From contig CAVFDI010000059.1 in assembly GCA_963621145.1 (NCBI GenBank), positions 1 to 9,914 on the forward strand: a stretch of DNA of 9,914 nt, written 5' to 3'. The translations under genes and the position numbers were made by a program. This document shows, piece after piece, positions 6,128-9,914 of the stretch (position 1 is the first letter of the stretch; each line of letters begins with the position of its first letter). Source of the stretch: W0P28-013 sp963621145. Its GTDB lineage: Bacteria > Bacteroidota > Bacteroidia > Bacteroidales > Paludibacteraceae. The notes below the pieces were generated by a model. It did no database searches. It was not told the DNA's origin and was given only the letters and a program-made list of their open reading frames with translations.

Positions 6128-6190
6128 TGTTGATAACTTGTTGAAAACTCACAAATTTCGGTTGAAAAACGGTTGAAAAACGGTTGAAAT
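6128..6190. repeat. cluster of 11-bp-phased GTTGA(T/A)AA motifs upstream of dnaB, with a DnaA-box-like sequence
   Basis: TGTTGATAACT (6128-6138) and TGTTGAAAACT (6139-6149) are adjacent 11-mers. After a 9-bp gap come CGGTTGAAAAA (6159-6169), CGGTTGAAAAA (6170-6180) and CGGTTGAAAT (6181-6190). TGTTGATAA is one base from TGTGGATAA, the reverse complement of the classical DnaA box TTATCCACA. This is the main content of the 232-bp ATPase/dnaB spacer, apart from the promoter at 6218-6248. No terminator is evident there. Confidence 0.7.
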
Positions 6191-6217
6191 GGCTTTGAAA
6201 AGAAAAATGGCGAGCAT

Positions 6218-6248
6218 GTTGTAAATCGGGAAAATTGCTCTAACTTTG
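6218..6248 (+). promoter_or_regulatory. candidate dnaB promoter
   Basis: GTTG (6218-6221) is followed after 19 bases by TAACTTTG (6241-6248), a good match to the Bacteroidota -33/-7 pair. It predicts a leader of about 70 bases before the dnaB ATG at 6326. The 11-bp repeat cluster ends 27 bp upstream of the -33 element, a typical place for a regulator to bind. Confidence 0.6.
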
Positions 6249-6325
6249 TTTTTTGTACCGAAAACGAAAAAACGGAGCATTAGTGCCAAATTTTCAATCA
6301 TTTGACAAAAAATCGAAGTAAAGAT

Positions 6326-7855
6326 ATGACAACAGACAAAGCCAAACGACGCAAAAACACAATTACCGACATCGACCCTGTGGGCAGAACGAAACCCAAA
6401 GCGCTGGAGGTGGAAGAAGCAGTGCTGGGCGCACTACTGATTGACGGCGGCGCAATGAACAAAATAGTGGACATTCTGACACCAGAAACATTCTACAAAC
6501 CCGAGCACGTGCTGATTTACCGCGCATTGGTGGAACTTTTCAGCAAGGGAGCAGAAGCGGTAGTCGATGTACACACCGTGGTTGAACAACTGCGCAAAGA
6601 TGAAGCACTCGAAGAGGCTGGCGGACTTCCGTACGTCTACGAGCTTGCCAACAAAGTGGCTTCGTCGGCACACATTGTCTACCATGCGCAAATCATCGCC
6701 CAAAAAGCCATTGCGCGCAAACTTATCGACATAACTAGCGAAATTGAGGGCGAGGCCTACGACGAAACCGTGGATGTGGAAGATTTGCTGCAACGAGCCG
6801 AAGGACAACTGTTCGAACTGTCGCAAAAGCGTCTGAAAAAGGGTGTAACACAAATCGATCCAGTGATTGAGCAGGCCATTGAGCGACTGAACAAAGCAGC
6901 CAAACAGGTTGGCGGCATGAGCGGATTGCCGAGCGGCTTCCACAAATTGGATCAAGTAACTTCGGGTTGGCAAAAATCTGATTTGATAATCATTGCGGCG
7001 CGCCCAGCCATGGGCAAAACGGCATTTGTGCTTTCGATGGCAAAAAATATAGCAGTCGATCAAAAAGTTCCCGTGGCAGTATTTTCGCTCGAGATGTCGA
7101 ATGTGCAGTTGGTCAACCGTCTGATAGTGAATGTATGCTCAATCCCGAACGACAAGATAAAAAGCGGTCAGCTGGAGCCACACGAGTGGCAACAACTCGA
7201 TGCAAAACTCAAAAACTTGCAGGGCGCGCCACTCTACGTCGACGACACCGCCAACCTATCGATTTTGGAATTTCAAACCAAGGCGCGCCGACTGAAAGAG
7301 GAGCACGACATTCAGTTGATCATAATCGACTATCTGCAACTGATGAACGCTTCGGGCATGCGCTTTCAGAGCCGCGAGCAGGAGGTCAGCACCATTTCGC
7401 GCTCGCTCAAAGGCTTGGCAAAAGAGTTGGACATTCCAATTATTGCGCTGTCGCAGTTGAACCGTAACGTCGAAAACCGCGGTCAGGGTTCGGTCGAGGG
7501 CAAAAAACCGCAGTTGTCGGACTTGCGCGAATCGGGTGCCATAGAGCAGGACGCCGATATGGTCTGCTTTATTCACCGCCCAGAATACTACAAAATTTAC
7601 GAAGATCCGACCACACACAAAGATCTGCGCGGCGTGGGACAGATAATCATTGCCAAACACCGTAATGGTGCCACAGCCGACATCGACCTGCGGTTCAAGA
7701 GCGAATACATACGTTTTATGAACGAGGACGACGACGAAAATTCGGGCTATGGGCAATTGCTCGAATCGCACATCAACGGCGAAAGCGCCGCTCCAGCAGC
7801 ACCAGCGCCAACCGATTACGATCTGCCGCAACAAAGCGAAGACGCACCATTTTAA
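6326..7855 (+). CDS. dnaB: replicative DNA helicase DnaB
   Basis: DnaB is the hexameric 5'-3' helicase that unwinds DNA at the replication fork, driven by ATP and partnered with primase. The protein has 509 residues. The N-terminal primase-interacting domain spans about residues 28-135 (EVEEAVLGALLID, then YVYELANKV). A linker leads to the RecA-like domain from about 200. Walker A is ARPAMGKTAF with Lys231, and Walker B is LIIIDYLQLM with Asp335. SREQEVSTISRSLKGLAKEL at 349-368, IIALSQLNRNVE at about 372-383, and SDLRESGAIEQDADMVCFIHRP at about 398-419 are the conserved DnaB motifs. No intein interrupts them. An acidic and Ala/Pro-rich tail follows residue 465. A TTG at 6302 would add eight residues, but the ATG at 6326 is preferred. 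A promoter (6218-6248) and an 11-bp repeat cluster lie upstream, and the OPT gene follows after 49 bp. Confidence 0.98.
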   Translation: MTTDKAKRRKNTITDIDPVGRTKPKALEVEEAVLGALLIDGGAMNKIVDILTPETFYKPEHVLIYRALVELFSKGAEAVVDVHTVVEQLRKDEALEEAGGLPYVYELANKVASSAHIVYHAQIIAQKAIARKLIDITSEIEGEAYDETVDVEDLLQRAEGQLFELSQKRLKKGVTQIDPVIEQAIERLNKAAKQVGGMSGLPSGFHKLDQVTSGWQKSDLIIIAARPAMGKTAFVLSMAKNIAVDQKVPVAVFSLEMSNVQLVNRLIVNVCSIPNDKIKSGQLEPHEWQQLDAKLKNLQGAPLYVDDTANLSILEFQTKARRLKEEHDIQLIIIDYLQLMNASGMRFQSREQEVSTISRSLKGLAKELDIPIIALSQLNRNVENRGQGSVEGKKPQLSDLRESGAIEQDADMVCFIHRPEYYKIYEDPTTHKDLRGVGQIIIAKHRNGATADIDLRFKSEYIRFMNEDDDENSGYGQLLESHINGESAAPAAPAPTDYDLPQQSEDAPF

Positions 7856-7904
7856 CAAACGAAATTTGTTCTATCTTCAACATTCTAAAAATCTGAAAAT
7901 CAAA

Positions 7905-9875
7905 ATGGATAACAACGAAAAACAAGAAATTAAGCTGCCCGAAAACGCCAATCGCGAATTGAAGCCAGGCGAGAAATATGAGCCAATTTTGCCAGCCAAC
8001 AAAAATTTTCCCGAGGTGAGCCTCTATTCGGTCACTTGCGGCGTGCTGATGGCAGTGATTTTCTCGGCTGCGGCAGCCTATCTCGGACTGAAAGTGGGAC
8101 AAGTTTTCGAAGCCGCCATTCCTATTGCCATCATTGCAGTGGGACTGTCGAGCGCCACAAAACGCAAAAATGCGCTGGGCGAAAATGTCATCATTCAATC
8201 GATTGGCGCGAGTTCGGGAGTGATAGTGGCAGGTGCCATATTCACGCTGCCCGCGCTCTACATTCTGCAAGCAAAATATCCTGATATCACGGTCAATTTC
8301 ATGCAAGTGTTTCTCAGTTCGCTGCTGGGCGGCATTCTTGGAATTTTGTTTTTGATTCCGTTCCGCCGCTATTTTGTGAGCGACATGCACGGCAAATATC
8401 CATTCCCCGAAGCCACCGCCACCACACAAGTGCTCGTTTCGGGCGAGAAAGGCGGCAGTCAGGCCAAACCGCTCATTTGGGCAGCACTCATTGGCGGCAT
8501 CTACGACTTTTGCGTGTCGACTTTTGGTGCGTGGAGCGAGACTTTGAGTTCGCGCATGACCGCTTGGGGCGATGCTTTGGCGACAAAAGCAAAATTCACT
8601 TTTTCGATAAACACCAGCGCAGCAGTGCTTGGTTTGGGCTACATCGTCGGGCTTAAATATGCCGCCATCATCTGTGCAGGATCGCTGTTTGCGTGGTGGA
8701 TAATAGTGCCGCTACTAGGCATGACCACGCAAGATTCGGTGATGCTTAGCACCATGGAACCAGAGTGGATTTTTGCCAATTATGCCCGCTACATCGGCAT
8801 TGGCGCCATTGCCATGGCTGGAGTCATTGGCATTGTGAAATCGTGGGGCGTGATAAAAAGTGCCGTTGGGCTGGCTGGCAAAGAACTCGGTGGCAAAGGC
8901 AAAGCCATTGCGCAAGCCGTTCCACGCACCGAGCGCGACCTGACCATGAAATTTGTAGCAATAGCCGTTGTGGCAGCGCTCGTCATCACATTTTTGTTCT
9001 TCTACTTGGGCGTTATCCACAATCTGTTCCAATCCATCATCGCATTTTTGGTGGTGGCAGTCATCGCATTTTTGTTCACCACCGTGGCAGCCAACGCCAT
9101 AGCCATTGTTGGTTCGAATCCCGTTTCGGGCATGACGCTGATGACGCTCATCATCGCTTCGGTGGTTTTGGTGGCCGTTGGCTTGAAAGGCACAAGCGGC
9201 ATGGTGGCCTCGATGGTGATTGGTGGCGTGGTCTGCACCGCTCTATCGATGGCAGGCGGCTTCATCACCGACCTGAAGATTGGTTATTGGATTGGCACCA
9301 CGCCCGCCAAACAGGAGACTTGGAAATTTCTCGGCACGCTAGTTTCGGCGGCAACCGTTGGCGGCGTCATCATCATTCTGAACAAAACCTACGGCTTTAC
9401 GGGCGAAAATGCACTAGTTGCGCCACAAGCCAACGCCATGGCGGCAGTCATCGAGCCGCTGATGATGGGACAAGGCGCACCGTGGCTACTCTACGGCGTG
9501 GGAGCCATTTTGGCACTGTTGCTCAATCTGCTTGGCGTGCCTGCGCTAGCATTTGCGCTAGGCATGTTCATTCCGCTGCAGCTGAACACGCCGCTTGTTG
9601 TTGGCGGGCTGATAAGTTGGTTTGTAACCTCGCGCTCGAAAGATGCTGCTGTAAACCAAGCACGCCAAGAGAAAGGCACGCTCATTGCCTCTGGTTTGAT
9701 AGCGGGTGGCGCGCTGATGGGCGTAGTGAGTGCAGCACTCAAATTTGCCGACCTCGACTGGTACATGCCCGAGTGGGCGCAAAGCAACGGCGCTGCCATC
9801 TGCGGACTTGTGGCCTACGCCCTGCTCATCACCTATTTTGTGTGGGCAAGCATGAGGAAAATTTCTAATTTCTAG
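7905..9875 (+). CDS. OPT family oligopeptide transporter
   Basis: This 656-residue polytopic inner-membrane protein belongs to the OPT superfamily, proton-coupled importers of small peptides or metal chelates. After a hydrophilic N-terminal tail (1-36), about 14 hydrophobic segments can be counted from residue 38 to 648. Family signatures include NVIIQSIGASSGVIVAGAIF at 94-113, GKYPFPEATATTQVLVSGE at 163-181, and NAIAIVGSNPVSGMTLMTL at 397-415. FITDLKIGYWIGTTPAKQE at 453-471 is a further signature. It is nearest the prokaryotic peptide-type OPT group; the substrate cannot be read from sequence. The same frame is open back into dnaB (7749), but those residues are not OPT-like, so the ATG at 7905 is chosen. 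The 49-bp spacer after dnaB has no clear promoter, so read-through from dnaB is possible. The last four codons (Ile-Ser-Asn-Phe) and the TAG stop lie within an ATTTCTA heptamer array. Confidence 0.94.
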   Translation: MDNNEKQEIKLPENANRELKPGEKYEPILPANKNFPEVSLYSVTCGVLMAVIFSAAAAYLGLKVGQVFEAAIPIAIIAVGLSSATKRKNALGENVIIQSIGASSGVIVAGAIFTLPALYILQAKYPDITVNFMQVFLSSLLGGILGILFLIPFRRYFVSDMHGKYPFPEATATTQVLVSGEKGGSQAKPLIWAALIGGIYDFCVSTFGAWSETLSSRMTAWGDALATKAKFTFSINTSAAVLGLGYIVGLKYAAIICAGSLFAWWIIVPLLGMTTQDSVMLSTMEPEWIFANYARYIGIGAIAMAGVIGIVKSWGVIKSAVGLAGKELGGKGKAIAQAVPRTERDLTMKFVAIAVVAALVITFLFFYLGVIHNLFQSIIAFLVVAVIAFLFTTVAANAIAIVGSNPVSGMTLMTLIIASVVLVAVGLKGTSGMVASMVIGGVVCTALSMAGGFITDLKIGYWIGTTPAKQETWKFLGTLVSAATVGGVIIILNKTYGFTGENALVAPQANAMAAVIEPLMMGQGAPWLLYGVGAILALLLNLLGVPALAFALGMFIPLQLNTPLVVGGLISWFVTSRSKDAAVNQARQEKGTLIASGLIAGGALMGVVSAALKFADLDWYMPEWAQSNGAAICGLVAYALLITYFVWASMRKISNF

Positions 9876-9910
9876 ATTTCTGGTTAGAAGATTGTTTATT
9901 TGAAGATTGT
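9861..9910. repeat. heptamer repeat over the transporter stop codon, then a 15-bp direct repeat
   Basis: ATTTCTA at 9861-9867 and 9868-9874, followed by G, is identical to 2762-2776. The similar GATTTCTGG follows at once. GAAGATTGT then occurs at 9887-9895 and 9902-9910, 15 bp apart. The array supplies the stop codon of the OPT gene. The window ends before a terminator is visible. Confidence 0.65.
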
Positions 9911-9914
9911 AGGG

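Noticed and set aside
8765..9868. 367-codon second-frame open reading frame inside the OPT gene
   Set aside because: The translation is Arg/His/Cys/Trp-rich out-of-frame text. The OPT frame carries all the signatures.

Overview
The window looks like a chromosomal segment from a member of the Bacteroidota, most likely Bacteroidales. The evidence is the protein content (waaA, rpsO, dnaB, a DUF4143-type ATPase, an OPT transporter), the absence of clear Shine-Dalgarno sites, and several -7 boxes of the Bacteroidota form TAnnTTTG. Base composition of the main genes is near 50% GC. The left end (about 1-520) is visibly more AT-rich.

Layout. The left half is all on the minus strand. Reading that strand in order, there is rpsO (4520-4251) with a strong promoter and a textbook terminator. 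Next comes waaA (4116-2908), the Kdo transferase of lipid A biosynthesis, followed by a 168-bp repeat-rich gap. Then comes a 738-residue EF-hand protein with three C-terminal membrane segments (2739-523), and finally the first third of a Dam-type adenine methylase (506-255). The methylase breaks off and is followed in another frame by an unrelated open frame that runs out of the window. The right half is all on the plus strand: an AAA/DUF4143 ATPase (4786-6093), the replicative helicase dnaB (6326-7855), and an OPT-family oligopeptide transporter (7905-9875).

The genes do not form one pathway. rpsO, waaA and dnaB are housekeeping genes, the OPT protein is an inner-membrane transporter, and the ATPase and the broken methylase are accessory. 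rpsO and the ATPase are divergently arranged around a 265-bp spacer.

The most interesting material is between the genes. Four tandem copies of a 33-bp unit run up to and over the start codon of the ATPase gene. A cluster of 11-bp-phased GTTGA(T/A)AA motifs, one of them a near match to a DnaA box, lies upstream of dnaB. Short arrays with 7-bp periodicity and a CCATGG-centred palindrome fill the waaA/EF-hand gap, and the same 15-bp string recurs at the 3' end of the transporter gene. No complete new defence or mobile system is visible. The methylase remnant is the only trace of restriction-modification. No tRNA, rRNA, CRISPR array or insertion sequence was seen.
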